Of a stretch of DNA of 64,000 nucleotides, positions 21,101 through 29,844 are shown piece by piece. Made by a program: the position numbers and the translations under genes. The DNA lies in contig JAPFFF010000009.1 of the NCBI GenBank assembly GCA_039105265.1, positions 4,464,001 through 4,528,000 of the forward strand, in the 5' to 3' direction. This stretch comes from Tritrichomonas musculus (lineage: Eukaryota; Parabasalia; Tritrichomonadida; Tritrichomonadidae). Within the stretch, counting starts at the first letter, position 1. Each line of letters opens with the position of its first letter. The notes under the pieces are model-generated. The model saw nothing but the letters and a program-made list of their open reading frames with translations. It did not search any database and was not told where the DNA came from.

Positions 21101-21134
21101 CGCTGCTAGAACTGCTTTCCAGTCTAGAAAGTAA
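15123..21134 (+). CDS. NOT1: NOT1 scaffold of the CCR4-NOT complex
   Basis: A 2003-residue alpha-helical scaffold (human CNOT1 2376, yeast Not1 about 2100). I start at the ATG 15123; the frame is open a little further upstream but has no ATG there. The N-terminal two thirds are HEAT/MIF4G-like repeats. Residues about 1475-1530 and 1720-1760 are Ser/Asn/Glu-rich linkers. The C-terminal NOT1 module is clear: LLMPSFTFPWIELI, LRFLLILIHDFKDFIVAAQP, YQARNIILSATP, and near the end PPHPSGLISIIKEL, all matching conserved CNOT1 blocks. CCR4-NOT shortens mRNA poly(A) tails in the cytoplasm, with NOT1 holding the deadenylases and the NOT module. The Trf4-like gene at 45322 acts in the same general field. 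Confidence 0.85.
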   Translation: MISDFSRPAPYVYGCQYCENLIKNGFGNSNPSSLSDQIIAVIKNTDINIIIFALKILFQKLESKTDDAKQIQIVIDNIIKHFQEQTQFKNIIAHYFNRLEFFPVSLLDLLTFHSQFVLSLLASESIYSEEAKKYLTEKILPNLSSTENIDYLPNELIYQLFSLDLPGLDKSKFINSLMSPALSLYTRQILLNEPSRLEPTQITVPIYSVVMEYDSNFLSSRTHVEQLFDFYPDFNEKHAATFVLSLFVQDSNFKDYLDKLDNHQRTNLFNMYKEIFINRKISFTKLVDSLDIKDFPAIPSDSCSLLFSCLGCFFEKQLISSSSFTRRWRNKDLQFSILSSMTNIFIPNLDFSKSGPQINIHQFDLPMNAFRQCNNCWESLDFTERFVSLMINNEPALEQYLDPLINKYPALLIALLGQTKIRITDELINAIIGPLIKVLQGPQSILSVLWKLAEPFMNIIISELYQRQPARLELIYESAGKQMQTLLMHEDVRLATDLAFYAVGQNKLEIGEFISNYTTKYTISSLSKIMDFIKTRITEALPSAPPFQTSVLNQLFAYLYENFDNYPIETKAFIKRTFFTCETFRPDLKINHFTFDLKIPASKMQEIKQTASMNYSMLLEDDLTVSDLEDMIERYRTTDPTLFSCHIHYLLKEFANLSKHIQSDVEKLAVLTGHLVSSNVLSSKQIEIIFSFTKKSLSQPPNTCDFIFAVTMIESCLSRLSDFPNFVFDIIHESQLRLYRPSLFDKIQRIGQAFNEPLQSNRSTVLNIHPLLRHYEQITLPPPRVCKAVQGVRSDPKILPTLLQNYPQYKDWIAFHITCIIQDTPELLNSLLTPLLEARHFLKYVFQASAAQVHQHVLSPDFDKFEGGFVRRRLLILGKLIGQITLAVNRPIIARFLDLKKILLYAFSQGKLYGVVPFVCAILMPCSKYFSLPNPYTSSILQILAAIYSIDNIKFVIKQSIEDIFIRFNTSLSRFASIPMIFPDKKQGNFDFLMTPFSLQHAVGPQDVERIINFDETAFAQLVSQLIIIPDSPILTTKPELKDKMRRALMQQSLHLIRQEGVLNSRIASSTATALAMKDFLLYSDNDLLIEQAQTLTKQLANGLTWFKVPFSISRQLLLNLKHEAGGADIEWVESIAQQNFDWIVQLLRDIVRIKAWKVVQKAVEHSDEERLKMQKNAKSLQTYSLQQKQAFYIQMQQVYLDMSELQINLQPYPISESIQSKERLKIDPEFDEYLQKFIKSQYLGSLEAEDTNAVLAKCPDLSGKTVSLERFQSILKTLMKFASKTSQNDQLIARILDKVCQSVPHSLITKSQSYIISWIKNSMHGFLIIEEILNVGLMTIHQLDNILTDMLNNVPFNIWNVSFATQLLHFLLVRQNHVISPASVISTLSALSVCKTCLQSDNLQNQSQQFMHLMKQFDELIQIYNSMEAPIHQLSASSKLQMVSTFDPVEEMNDSENIILKMQQWAEIIDLQNPKSQKLKNSPLNSPSKENSEKESSERDNGYENDNDNNNSSIDENIPGEAELLKATVECANIGKDFFVYLFFNECQITSLQFLKCIEKSGELKNHWNEMLEAIIFIIQGNGNVVGFDYRKFYSVFRAMMDLAIEENNANVNNANSSNANSSNGVLIQYVVALHKCRPLLMPSFTFPWIELITDKHLVYSMLSNSSNWASYAVLLTDYASVVSQIDTDNSNLGNISYSISLTPTSSSTSLSTSPLNPSSNSSNSSSSSQSDVFMQLYKSFLRFLLILIHDFKDFIVAAQPLLFMTLPFGFYQARNIILSATPKDNVEITPLLSVDDLLSYLPGSFVTSMKHLVDNFNVNNSSIVDEENNNGSVSSDEMNSLKVVIDQISPQNNFLSLRAFIAYLTAPLSNLKQSDPIEETTAFNLISVILDIAQPEIVLAIVNLLVDKLRSDSSRETNAFIRLIAGLLKLKVNRSGIGEVIARVIFERASAPPPHPSGLISIIKELTNERNNILMELPLSSQNKSVTAFLNAARTAFQSRK

Positions 21135-21547
21135 TTATTTTATTTTATTTTTTTATTAAACATTATTAATTATTATTAAATTCAATTTTGGATTTACAAC
21201 ATTCAATTTTAATATAAAAAATACTGAAAAAAATAAATGACTCTTTTAAAAATTGAAAATTGAATAGTTTATGATGTTCTAGTAAATAATACTTATATAT
21301 ATATTTATATGTTTTATTTTCAAAAGAAAAAGAAAAGAAGTTATTAAGAAAAAAAATAAATCATCATATTCTAATCAAAAAAACGCAAATATTTTATATA
21401 ATGAATAATAATAAATAATAAATAAAACCCGACATGAATAAAATATAATTATTTCCTATCTTATTCCTTATAACTATGCTTAAATAAATAAATAAAAAAG
21501 CACAAATATCAAACAACTTCACTTCACTTCACTTCCCTTCCCTTCCC
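21135..21547. other. Convergent 3' spacer, NOT1 / ChAPs-like gene
   Basis: 413 bp of A/T-rich DNA between two convergent stop codons. It contains tatatatatatttatatg and aataaataaataaa tracts and several TAAA tetramers, the usual polyadenylation context in trichomonads, plus the pentamer repeat listed separately. Confidence 0.5.
21516..21547. repeat. Pentanucleotide repeat (ACTTC)4(CCTTC)2
   Basis: Four ACTTC units (21516-21535) pass into two CCTTC units and a partial one, stopping directly at the stop codon of the minus-strand gene (21548-21550). In that transcript the 3' UTR would start with a purine-rich GAAGG/GAAGT ladder. Confidence 0.8.
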
Positions 21548-23614
21548 TTATTTCTTTGAATTATTTTTATCATCTTCTATAATATTTAGAACTCCTTGGG
21601 AAATCTGTGACATTAAAATCATCGTATTATACTCATTAATACTCATTTTTGGTATCAGGGTAGCATCTACAATTTTAATGGCTGACCAATTTTTGCCTTC
21701 ATTCGTTCTAATTTTCATTAACTCGGCTAATGTTATATCCTTTTTCAATTTCTTCAGTGAATTCAGCGCAACTTCAAATAATTCAGAATCGCAAAGTTTT
21801 AATGCTACAATTACAACTTTTCTGGCATCTTGTGACGGATCAATTCGTCTCGTTCGCATTATTGTATCACGCAATTGTATGTCGCTTAGAGCAGCACTAG
21901 AAATTTCAGAAAAATCTTCATTCATAGGAAATTTTCTAAGAAACACTGGAACATCAGGCGAATCTGTTACTACACCAGGATCAAAGAGGAGACCTGAATC
22001 ATCTGATTCTGGTTGGGCTGGATAACCGCAAAAATTGTTATATTGGCTTATTGACATATTTTTAATTGAATAATATTCATCATTTAAATTTGATGTTGTA
22101 ATGCTCGACAATGAGCAACGATTACGAGAAGCTGTATTAGAATTAGAATTTGAATTTGAATTCGAGTTATAATTTGAGTCAGAATTATCATAATCGCTAT
22201 CAAATGAATAAGAAGATAAATAAGAAGAGCTTTTAGTGCTATCATTGCGGTTATTATTTGAACTATGGCGATTTTTATGGCGATTCGATTGTTTTTTATT
22301 TTGACTTTTATTGAAATTCGATTTATTCGAAACATTACGATCTCGAGAAACACTGCTACCACTATGAGAACTAACTAAATTATTAGAAATGCCAAATTTG
22401 CTTTTTAACATAGCGCGAATTTTTATTGATGAAGCTATTGACGTGATACTAACAATTGTTTTATAAATTAAATAATAATGTCCATCTGTTTGCTGAGATG
22501 CAACCAATTCAGTTTCAATAGCTTTCGGTCTTGCCCGTGGAGCTTTCTTAGATTCTAATTTAGGAGTTATGAAATCAAGTGTATCTGGATTACCCAATCG
22601 AAATTTTCTAGCAAAACAAGCAGCATTTGCAAAATAAAGGGCATCGCTGGCACTACCTCTATAAACAGCTATTTTTGCCATACCACAACATGCCTCAGGG
22701 GACGCCCAAAGGCTATTTAATAAAATAGGTATTGCTGAACTGCACATTGATATATCATTCATTTCTATGGCAAAATTGACAGAAGAAAATGCCAAATAAA
22801 CATCATCTACCATTCGTTGATATGCAAAGTTGGACAAAATCGTAAATTCTTTAGATAAATTAGGAGAACATGAATGCGGAAAGAGAGAAACGAAGTGACA
22901 AATAACTCTCGGGAAATTGGGTAAAATGATATCTGTTAAAAGCTGTTTAAGTTTTTTAATATTGCTTGAAGTTGATATTAAATAACAAGCTAAAGCTGCT
23001 TCCAGCTCAGGACTTGCCTTGTGATTATCGACAATATATCGAATATCATCATCTGAAAAATTTGGTGGCGTTATTAATCTTAATGCAGGCGAATATTTAT
23101 ATGGATAATTATAAATTGAACGAAATATAGGTGAAGGCGACATCCAAAACCTTAACATTGATGACAATCGTAATTCATTCCATGATGATGCAGTCATTTT
23201 TTTTGGGATTTTATTTTTATTCTTTCCTTTATTACTATTATCATTTCCATATTCTGAAGGCGTTCGGATTGTTATTGATTTAATGTTTTTATCTTTGACA
23301 ATTACGCGCACATCATAATGTAAAAAAGAATTCCAAATGCAAAATTGAGATTCTGAAATATCATATCGAACTTTTCCAAAGAATCTTTTGGGCCTTGATT
23401 TTAAAAGTAAAGAAAAATACTCTAGTATTTCATTTTCGCCACCCATAGGAAAGCCACAAACATGGTGGTAAGAAGTAAAAGTATTTTTAACTTGATATTT
23501 ATGAAGACATATTAACTCAGGAGGACCTAATCCTATCAAGTCTTCTCTAATTATATTTTGCCTTTCTGCTAAAAGATCATCATTAATTTCCACAAGACCT
23601 GAAAGAGGCTTCAT
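21548..23614 (-). CDS. ChAPs-like protein (Bud7/Chs6 family), tentative
   Basis: A 688-residue soluble protein. The N-terminal 120 residues read LGPPELICLHKYQ, TSYHHVCGFPMGG and FCIWNSFLHYDVRVIV, recalling the start of Chs5-Arf1-binding proteins (ChAPs), which with Chs5 form exomer and select cargo at the trans-Golgi. Residues about 190-350 are TPR-like helical repeats ending SASDALYFANAACFARKF. Residues about 410-520 are a Ser/Asn/Arg-rich disordered stretch, followed by a helical C-terminal domain. No membrane segment is seen. The family call rests on remembered sequence style and is moderate. It faces NOT1 tail to tail. Confidence 0.45.
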   Translation of the reverse strand: MKPLSGLVEINDDLLAERQNIIREDLIGLGPPELICLHKYQVKNTFTSYHHVCGFPMGGENEILEYFSLLLKSRPKRFFGKVRYDISESQFCIWNSFLHYDVRVIVKDKNIKSITIRTPSEYGNDNSNKGKNKNKIPKKMTASSWNELRLSSMLRFWMSPSPIFRSIYNYPYKYSPALRLITPPNFSDDDIRYIVDNHKASPELEAALACYLISTSSNIKKLKQLLTDIILPNFPRVICHFVSLFPHSCSPNLSKEFTILSNFAYQRMVDDVYLAFSSVNFAIEMNDISMCSSAIPILLNSLWASPEACCGMAKIAVYRGSASDALYFANAACFARKFRLGNPDTLDFITPKLESKKAPRARPKAIETELVASQQTDGHYYLIYKTIVSITSIASSIKIRAMLKSKFGISNNLVSSHSGSSVSRDRNVSNKSNFNKSQNKKQSNRHKNRHSSNNNRNDSTKSSSYLSSYSFDSDYDNSDSNYNSNSNSNSNSNTASRNRCSLSSITTSNLNDEYYSIKNMSISQYNNFCGYPAQPESDDSGLLFDPGVVTDSPDVPVFLRKFPMNEDFSEISSAALSDIQLRDTIMRTRRIDPSQDARKVVIVALKLCDSELFEVALNSLKKLKKDITLAELMKIRTNEGKNWSAIKIVDATLIPKMSINEYNTMILMSQISQGVLNIIEDDKNNSKK

Positions 23615-24275
23615 ATATTAGATGAATAGATTTTGAATTAAGCTAAAATACGATTATATCTTCACAATTTTGATTTCAAAAATTGATGTATTGCGATCGT
23701 CCAAGGTTTTGATCATATTCAAAATTTCTGAAAAACACAAAAAGTAAAATAAATCCACTTTTTCTTTTCATTCAATTTTTTCTACTGTGTATTTTTAATC
23801 TACCAATATATCATAAAATCAAAAAAGTAGAAACTATATACAATAAAATAATGTGTATATAATAATAAAATAACTAATACAAAAATAAATCAAATAAATA
23901 CCTTAAATTATTTGCAAAATTTATATTTAAAAATATATTGATTTATATTTTTAAATAATATTTGAATTTAAATATAATTTTTTTATTCACTCCAAGATAG
24001 ATATTTGCAATAAATGACAAATGAATTTATATGATTTTCACTTTTCTTTAATCCTCAAAATTGAATAAACTATAATTTTTCAGAACATCTTGAAACACTC
24101 ACCATTTTATTCTTATCAATGCAAAAAAACAGAAAAAACATATAACATTTTTACTTTTTACGTTCCGACTCATGCATTGAACAGTTAATTAAAATAATTT
24201 CATGAAATATTTATTGATTATTTATTAAATATCATTTTAAAATACAACATATAAATTGCTATATATATTACAACT
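23615..24275. other. Intergenic, ChAPs-like start to MRE11 end
   Basis: 661 bp of very A/T-rich DNA containing the promoter of the minus-strand gene on its left and the 3' flank of MRE11 on its right. No coding or RNA gene signal was recognised. Confidence 0.5.
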
Positions 24276-24902
24276 CTATTTGGGACTAGTTTGAATTTTT
24301 TTCATTCTTGGACTTGTAGTCTTTTTGGGCGAGGGTTGCTCATTTTCATTTTTATTTCCTCTTTTCCTTGGTGAAGAGTAGCTTATATCATATTCATTTG
24401 AATCAATGGTGATATTTTGAATATCAGGAACATTATCATTAATTAGTGTACTTATCTCAACATAATCAAGCGCCTTTTCACTTTCTGGAATCTTTGGTAA
24501 AAGCATATTTTTTGTGTTTCTAATAAATAGTTCCGCATATCTCTGAAATATTTTTTTATCTTGAGTATTATTAGAAAATTTTTGAATTGCTTGATTGATA
24601 ACTTTGGCTGGTAGAGCAAGCATATCTGATTTTAGGGAATTTTCAAAAATTTGTGATTCTAGAGATTGAACTAATATGGGATTTTCACTTAAGGTCTTAT
24701 TATCATCTGAAGGATCTGCAACCTTATTTTTGGTGCTGCACGAGGCCATAAAAATTTTTGAAGAATTCGCTACTTGTGATGAAAATTCAGTAGCCATTAG
24801 GCTTATTGGGAACTTTTTACCATATGAAGGTGGATCAAATTCAAGCACTAATCGAATGAATGGAAGCCTTTCCCTTTCTTCCTCATCGATGGAATTAATC
24901 AT
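24276..24902 (-). CDS. MRE11: MRE11 C-terminal part (separate frame, overlaps upstream part by ATGA)
   Basis: A 208-residue frame that continues the MRE11 protein in another phase. It begins MINSIDEEERERLPFIRLVL, where the capping domain of MRE11 is expected after the nuclease core, and ends with a Lys/Ser/Pro-rich tail (SPRKRG, SPKKTTSPRMKK) typical of the DNA-binding C-terminus. Its ATG shares the bases ATGA with the TGA of the upstream frame, a -1 offset. Possible explanations are a sequencing or real frameshift, a translational recoding event, or re-initiation. No canonical slippery heptamer and no trichomonad-type intron signals were seen. Together with the upstream part the length (about 550) suits a compact MRE11. 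Confidence 0.65.
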   Translation of the reverse strand: MINSIDEEERERLPFIRLVLEFDPPSYGKKFPISLMATEFSSQVANSSKIFMASCSTKNKVADPSDDNKTLSENPILVQSLESQIFENSLKSDMLALPAKVINQAIQKFSNNTQDKKIFQRYAELFIRNTKNMLLPKIPESEKALDYVEISTLINDNVPDIQNITIDSNEYDISYSSPRKRGNKNENEQPSPKKTTSPRMKKIQTSPK

Positions 24903-25942
24903 ATCTTGAATTTTGGTTTAATTTCTTGCTCTTGGTATTGAAGGAGACTTTCATTATCTTTCCTATAATTTTTGTATCTCTTCCTAAGATTAGAATCGTT
25001 AAAAATATGCTCATAATCAGATATTTTAATCCTACTATATCTGTATGTACGTGGAGTTTTGAGGAAGATATTTTTAAAGTCCACTCGGTTTTGAAAAATT
25101 TCTAGTATAGCCATACTACGCTTCGGCTGTTTGTATTTTCGAAAGTCAGTAATAATTGTTGATCCAGGTTGGGTTATTTTGAAAGTTTCACTATTACTTA
25201 CAGATCTCGGTTCAATACAATTTTCATGCTCATGACCCCAAACGACAAGATTCATCCAGGAGCATATTTGGTATACCATTTCAGGAATGTTTTCTCTGAA
25301 ATCTGCACGATCAAGTGAATCTTGATGCAATAATAAAATATTAAATCTTTGATTATTGTCAGATTCATTATTTTGAGCATCTGGTATATTTTCAAACACA
25401 ATTTTCTTTCCTTCTCCACTTATTGTATTCTTTAACAATTGCCTAAAATTTTCCATATGTCCCATACCATATAGAGCAACTTCAATATTACCACGCTCAA
25501 TCATTACTGGCTTTAATGTAATTGAATCGTCTGCAATATTATCTTTGAAATAATAAATGAGACCACTAGCAGATACTAAGTTGATAGCACTATCAACCTT
25601 ATCGATTTTATCATGATTCCCTTGAATTATAAAAAATGGCGTTCTTGACTTTATTTGCTCTCCTTGGAATTCGGTAAAGGAAATTGGATTTTCAGATAAA
25701 TCTTGATTAGGAATTGGAAACCTGTGGTTGTATATGATTTCATTTGTTTTAATAGCAGTTTTAATTGATGGATTTTTGGAATGAAATAAGTCACCTGCAT
25801 GAATAATGCAATCAACATTATTGTCAATCGAAATATCTAATGCTTCATTGAAAATAGTAAATGAATCACTTCCAGTTATGATATCTTTTTCATCATAACC
25901 AAGATGGGTATCAGTAAAAATAGCAATTTTTATTGAGTCCAT
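24899..25942 (-). CDS. MRE11: MRE11 nuclease core (N-terminal part)
   Basis: 347 residues holding the full Mn-dependent phosphoesterase core of MRE11, the nuclease of the MRE11-RAD50 break-repair complex in the nucleus. Motifs: FTDTHLG with D11 and H13, HAGDLFH with D51, IIQGNHD with N109 and H110, LLLHQDS with H206, and VVWGHEHE with H237 and H239. The usual PGST motif is present as TQPGSTI. The frame ends KPKFKI-stop exactly where the capping domain should follow. That domain is supplied by the overlapping frame at 24902. All metal ligands are intact, so at least this part should be functional. Confidence 0.85.
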   Translation of the reverse strand: MDSIKIAIFTDTHLGYDEKDIITGSDSFTIFNEALDISIDNNVDCIIHAGDLFHSKNPSIKTAIKTNEIIYNHRFPIPNQDLSENPISFTEFQGEQIKSRTPFFIIQGNHDKIDKVDSAINLVSASGLIYYFKDNIADDSITLKPVMIERGNIEVALYGMGHMENFRQLLKNTISGEGKKIVFENIPDAQNNESDNNQRFNILLLHQDSLDRADFRENIPEMVYQICSWMNLVVWGHEHENCIEPRSVSNSETFKITQPGSTIITDFRKYKQPKRSMAILEIFQNRVDFKNIFLKTPRTYRYSRIKISDYEHIFNDSNLRKRYKNYRKDNESLLQYQEQEIKPKFKI

Positions 25943-26435
25943 TTTTAAAAATTGAAAATCATATCAACTTGTTAGCTTCCTTTTTTAGTGAAATTCAATA
26001 TGGATTCAATAGTCATTTCGAATTTGTTTTCAATGATATCTCAAAGAAAAAAGAACAAAAAAAGGATTTTTAATACCGAACAAGCCTAAATTCAAAAATC
26101 AAAAATCAAAAATAATTAAATTTTATGTTATTTTTGAATTATAATAATTTTATCAAGACAGCATTAATATATAATTACAAATGATTCTAATTTGAAACAA
26201 TAAATTCGGAAAACAGTCATATATTACATTCAATATTTTTGGCATTTTCAATCGAAACTAGCATATATATCATATAGCATTTTCAGAGAGATTAAATAGG
26301 TAATTCCTTATAACAACTCATTCTTTTTAATGTCATGATAATATTTAATTGAATTGTTAAAAAACACAATTTTATACGATATTTTTTTATTAATTTAACA
26401 AGTACAAAAATAATTACATTCATTATTTAGTACCA
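25943..26435. other. Intergenic, MRE11 promoter side
   Basis: 493 bp between the MRE11 start and the end of the VWA gene. A/T-rich, with aaaaatcaaaaatcaaaaata mini-repeats near 26095-26115. No gene signal seen. Confidence 0.5.
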
Positions 26436-27074
26436 TTATGAAGGCCTAAATATTCTTGGACGCTTTTTCTGTTGGAATTCATTTGGTATGTATACTGCAT
26501 AGCTTACAATAGGCAAAAGTATTGTTTCTTTATTTATAACAGTGGAGTATTCAACCATTTTGAAAATTGGTGATTTGTTAGAGTTTTGATATATTTCTCT
26601 AAATTGTGTAAAGGTTTGATGCGCACCATTTCCAACTTGTACAGCAAAAAAAATATAATTATCGTTTGCAAGTTTTTCAATCATTTTAACAAGTTTTTCT
26701 TCTTGATCTTGGTGATTATAATCAAAATGGCCACAAAATCTCTTCCCATAGGCGGGACCTGCAGCAATCCAATAAATTATTTTGACTCCATTCCATTGAT
26801 AATCAAAAGCTTCAATGAGCGGACTAACATAATCTTCAGCTGGTGTCATTAAAAAATCGGATAAATTATCAATATCACTATCAAAATCAAAACATTCAGT
26901 TTTTGACTGTAATGTTTTGTATTTTATACAACCGAATCTCATTTGAAAAGATTCATATCGTTGCTTTAAAGCACTTGATAAGTTTTTAATCCATCGATTG
27001 ACTTCATTTTTCCTCTCATACATTGCATCATTGGAATCAACAATAAATAGAACATCAACGAATTCCGAAAGCAT
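26436..27074 (-). CDS. von Willebrand A-domain protein (VWKA-like)
   Basis: A 212-residue protein that is almost entirely one VWA fold. It opens VDVLFIVDSNDAMYERKNEV, with a degenerate MIDAS start (D-S-N-D-A instead of D-x-S-x-S), then MRFGCIKYKTL and CFDFDSDIDNLSDFL. The middle has SPLIEAFDYQWNGVKIIYWI and AAGPAYGKRF, similar in layout to the VWA domain of alpha-kinase VwkA. No kinase domain follows, and no signal peptide or membrane segment is present, so it is likely a cytosolic adaptor. It is encoded between MRE11 and the peptidase gene on the same strand. The function is unknown. Confidence 0.6.
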   Translation of the reverse strand: MLSEFVDVLFIVDSNDAMYERKNEVNRWIKNLSSALKQRYESFQMRFGCIKYKTLQSKTECFDFDSDIDNLSDFLMTPAEDYVSPLIEAFDYQWNGVKIIYWIAAGPAYGKRFCGHFDYNHQDQEEKLVKMIEKLANDNYIFFAVQVGNGAHQTFTQFREIYQNSNKSPIFKMVEYSTVINKETILLPIVSYAVYIPNEFQQKKRPRIFRPS

Positions 27075-27522
27075 GTTTTTAGGTATAAATTTGGCTTAAA
27101 CCAGGTAAAAAAAATAATTCTAATAATATTCAATTTTTTGAATTAAGAAAAATGGCAATCATTGAAAATTACGTACTTAATTCAAAATTGAATTTATTCA
27201 AAATATAATTGATTTAAAAAAATATATGGGCAAAATATAATCATTTCTTTAAACCAAATAAGTTAGAATTTCTCATAAATAGATAAATATATTATGTTTA
27301 AGTTGTTATATTATTAATCAACCAAAAAACTTCCAATTCATAGTACTGTCAATAAATAACTCTCATTTAAGGGGGACGTTTCAAAAGTTAATAAATTGAC
27401 CTACAGGTCTTGCTCGTGTAACTTTTTGTTAGGATTTTTATTTGTATCAAAAATTTCAATAACCTTTTTTGTAGTGATTTGTCAATGAAATTGTGATAAT
27501 GGAATTACTAATAGAACAATGT
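27075..27522. other. Intergenic, VWA gene start to DPP IV end
   Basis: 448 bp of A/T-rich DNA. A slightly more G/C-rich patch occurs at 27368-27420 (taagggggacgtttcaaaag, gacctacaggtcttgctcg), with the short palindrome gacctacaggtc at 27400-27411. No gene was recognised. Confidence 0.45.
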
Positions 27523-29658
27523 TTATTGTTTCTTCAAATTTTTCAAATGATCATCAAAGTAACGAGTGATGACTGTGTATAAATGAACTCGGTCTTGTCC
27601 AAACATATTATGTGCACCTCCAGGATATGTCAACATATCAGGATAAGTCATAGCAGTTTCGCATGCTCGAATAAATGAAAGAGAATGTTGAGGAACACAG
27701 ACATCATCATTATATCCGAATATGATCATTAATCTTCCTTTCAGATTAGAAGCACGTAAGCACAAATTGTTTCTTCGATATCCTTCTTCATTTTCTTGTG
27801 GTGTTGACATATATCTTTCACCATACATAATTTCATAATAGGCCCAATTAATTACAGGCCCACCAGCAACAGCAACTTTAAATGCATCAGGATATGTCAA
27901 CATCAAATTTGTTGTCATAAATCCACCATAACTCCATCCATGAACACCAATTCGATCAGCATCAACATAACTCAATGATTTTAGAAATTCAACTCCTTTC
28001 ATTTGATCTTCCATTTCGTATTTACCGAGTTGCTTATATATTACACTTTCAAATTCATATCCACGTTCATCTGAACCTCTACCATCAAGTACAAAAACAA
28101 CATAACCACGTTGAGCCATGTAAATTTCCCAGCCACGAGTCCTATACAACCATTCATTGAGTACCAATCTACAATGTGGGCCGCCATATACATAAATAAC
28201 ACATGGATATTTTTGTGCTGAATCAAAATCAACTGGCTTAATCAATCTGTAATGAAGCTTAGTCTTATTTTCATCATTACTTTCTATTTTACCAGTAGTG
28301 ATTTCGGGTAAAGTGTAACCTTCATATGGATTTGGACTTTGATGAAGTGTTACTATTTCATTGTTTGTTGTATTGATTAAATCAATTTGTAGTGGAACAT
28401 CATATGCAGACCAACTATCAACAAGTAACGATCCATCTGAAGAAAGTGAAGCATTATGACTACCTTTTTGATTTCCAAGTAATTGATAACTGGAATTTTC
28501 AAGTGAAATGCTGTATAAATTGTGCTGTAATTCTAATTCGCCAGTGCAATTGATAATAACACTTTTAGTTGATTGATTAAAGCCAACAATTGATAAAACA
28601 ACACCGAATTTATCATCAGTGATTTTAGTGATTTCTGTTGTTTGAAGATTAAATAGATATAAATGATCATATCCATCTTTTTCACTAGAGAAAAGAAAAG
28701 AATTATCATCCCATGGAAGAAACGTGAGTCCTCTTCTTATATTAATGTATTTTGAACTTGTTTCTTCATAAAGTTGTCGAGTTTGCTTACCTGTACAAAT
28801 ATCAAATTCAAGTAATTTCAAATGGTTTTGTTGACGATTCAAATTATACAAATAAATGAAATTGTTATTTGGATTCCATGTGATTCCACAGTAGTATTGA
28901 TCAGTGTTATCACCAGTATCTAAATAAATTGTTTGCTGTGTATTAAAGTCATAGATTCCAACAGATACTTTGTGACTCGTTTCACCTGCCATTGGATATT
29001 TGGTTGGTTCGGTAGTAGCAATTCGCGTTGAAATATTAACAAGTGGATAATCAGTAACCATGCTTTGGTCCATACGATAAAAACAAAGATATTTGCCATT
29101 TGGACTCCAAAAAGTGCCTCTGTCGATACCAAATTCTTCGCGATGGACAACTTGGCCATAAACAATATCTCTTGAGCCATCTTGCGAAATTTTGTATTTT
29201 GTTTGTCCATCATACGATGAAACGTATAGATTGTTTTCAAAAATGTATGCGTAAAGTTGCTGTTCTGAAAGATGAGATAAGCATTTCGATTTTTCTGGGA
29301 GTTTAGTGAATAATTCTATTGTTTTCTGAGTCCAATTGTAAAGTACAAAACACGCATCATTGAAACATTGTAAAATTGGCTCATTTAGACGTTGAAACGA
29401 ATATTGAACAAATTCTTGTATATCCAATCCTTTTGCAGATTCGCATGAATTTAAAGTGTCTTTTATATCAAGTGCACTAAATAATGGTTCCCAATTCCCA
29501 TTTTTATAAAGTAAAAAAGTATTATCTTTTAACTGGATTAATTCATTTCCCCACCAAAAAGTTTTTAAGTTTGATGGACAAAATTTTTGGAAAGTTGCTC
29601 CTCCCGGAATAAGATCAGGAAGTGTTAATTTTTGTGCATTGCTTTCTGAATTCTCCAT
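27523..29658 (-). CDS. Dipeptidyl peptidase IV-type serine peptidase (S9B)
   Basis: A 711-residue prolyl-oligopeptidase-family enzyme that removes Xaa-Pro dipeptides from peptide N-termini. Residues about 40-450 form the beta-propeller, with RGTFWSPNGKYLCFYRMDQS and DYPLVNISTRIATTEP typical of S9B. The C-terminal hydrolase has DGRGSDERGYEFES, the nucleophile elbow GWSYGG with Ser576, the acid in FGYNDD (Asp651 by comparison with human Asp708) and His683 in GGAHNMF. There is no signal peptide or membrane anchor, so it is predicted cytosolic, unlike animal DPP4. It resembles bacterial S9B enzymes. A purine-poor leader with aaactttttg (29671-29680) lies just before the ATG. Confidence 0.9.
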   Translation of the reverse strand: MENSESNAQKLTLPDLIPGGATFQKFCPSNLKTFWWGNELIQLKDNTFLLYKNGNWEPLFSALDIKDTLNSCESAKGLDIQEFVQYSFQRLNEPILQCFNDACFVLYNWTQKTIELFTKLPEKSKCLSHLSEQQLYAYIFENNLYVSSYDGQTKYKISQDGSRDIVYGQVVHREEFGIDRGTFWSPNGKYLCFYRMDQSMVTDYPLVNISTRIATTEPTKYPMAGETSHKVSVGIYDFNTQQTIYLDTGDNTDQYYCGITWNPNNNFIYLYNLNRQQNHLKLLEFDICTGKQTRQLYEETSSKYINIRRGLTFLPWDDNSFLFSSEKDGYDHLYLFNLQTTEITKITDDKFGVVLSIVGFNQSTKSVIINCTGELELQHNLYSISLENSSYQLLGNQKGSHNASLSSDGSLLVDSWSAYDVPLQIDLINTTNNEIVTLHQSPNPYEGYTLPEITTGKIESNDENKTKLHYRLIKPVDFDSAQKYPCVIYVYGGPHCRLVLNEWLYRTRGWEIYMAQRGYVVFVLDGRGSDERGYEFESVIYKQLGKYEMEDQMKGVEFLKSLSYVDADRIGVHGWSYGGFMTTNLMLTYPDAFKVAVAGGPVINWAYYEIMYGERYMSTPQENEEGYRRNNLCLRASNLKGRLMIIFGYNDDVCVPQHSLSFIRACETAMTYPDMLTYPGGAHNMFGQDRVHLYTVITRYFDDHLKNLKKQ

Positions 29659-29844
29659 ATGAATAATACTAAACTTTTTGTTAAATTATTTGGTCATTTT
29701 AGATTTATATTAGTTTCATATTGCAAAATCAGCTACATTTCATATTTTGGTGTCTTGAAATTTTAAAATAAATTACATAGTTATTTACTTTTAATTCATA
29801 ATAGTCATTCGTAATTTTGGAAAATCAAGCTAAATAATACGCGC

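Noticed and set aside
24890-24920. Programmed -1 frameshift in MRE11
   Set aside because: The bases before the stop do not form a canonical X-XXY-YYZ slippery heptamer and no obvious stimulating structure follows, so I list it only as one possibility.
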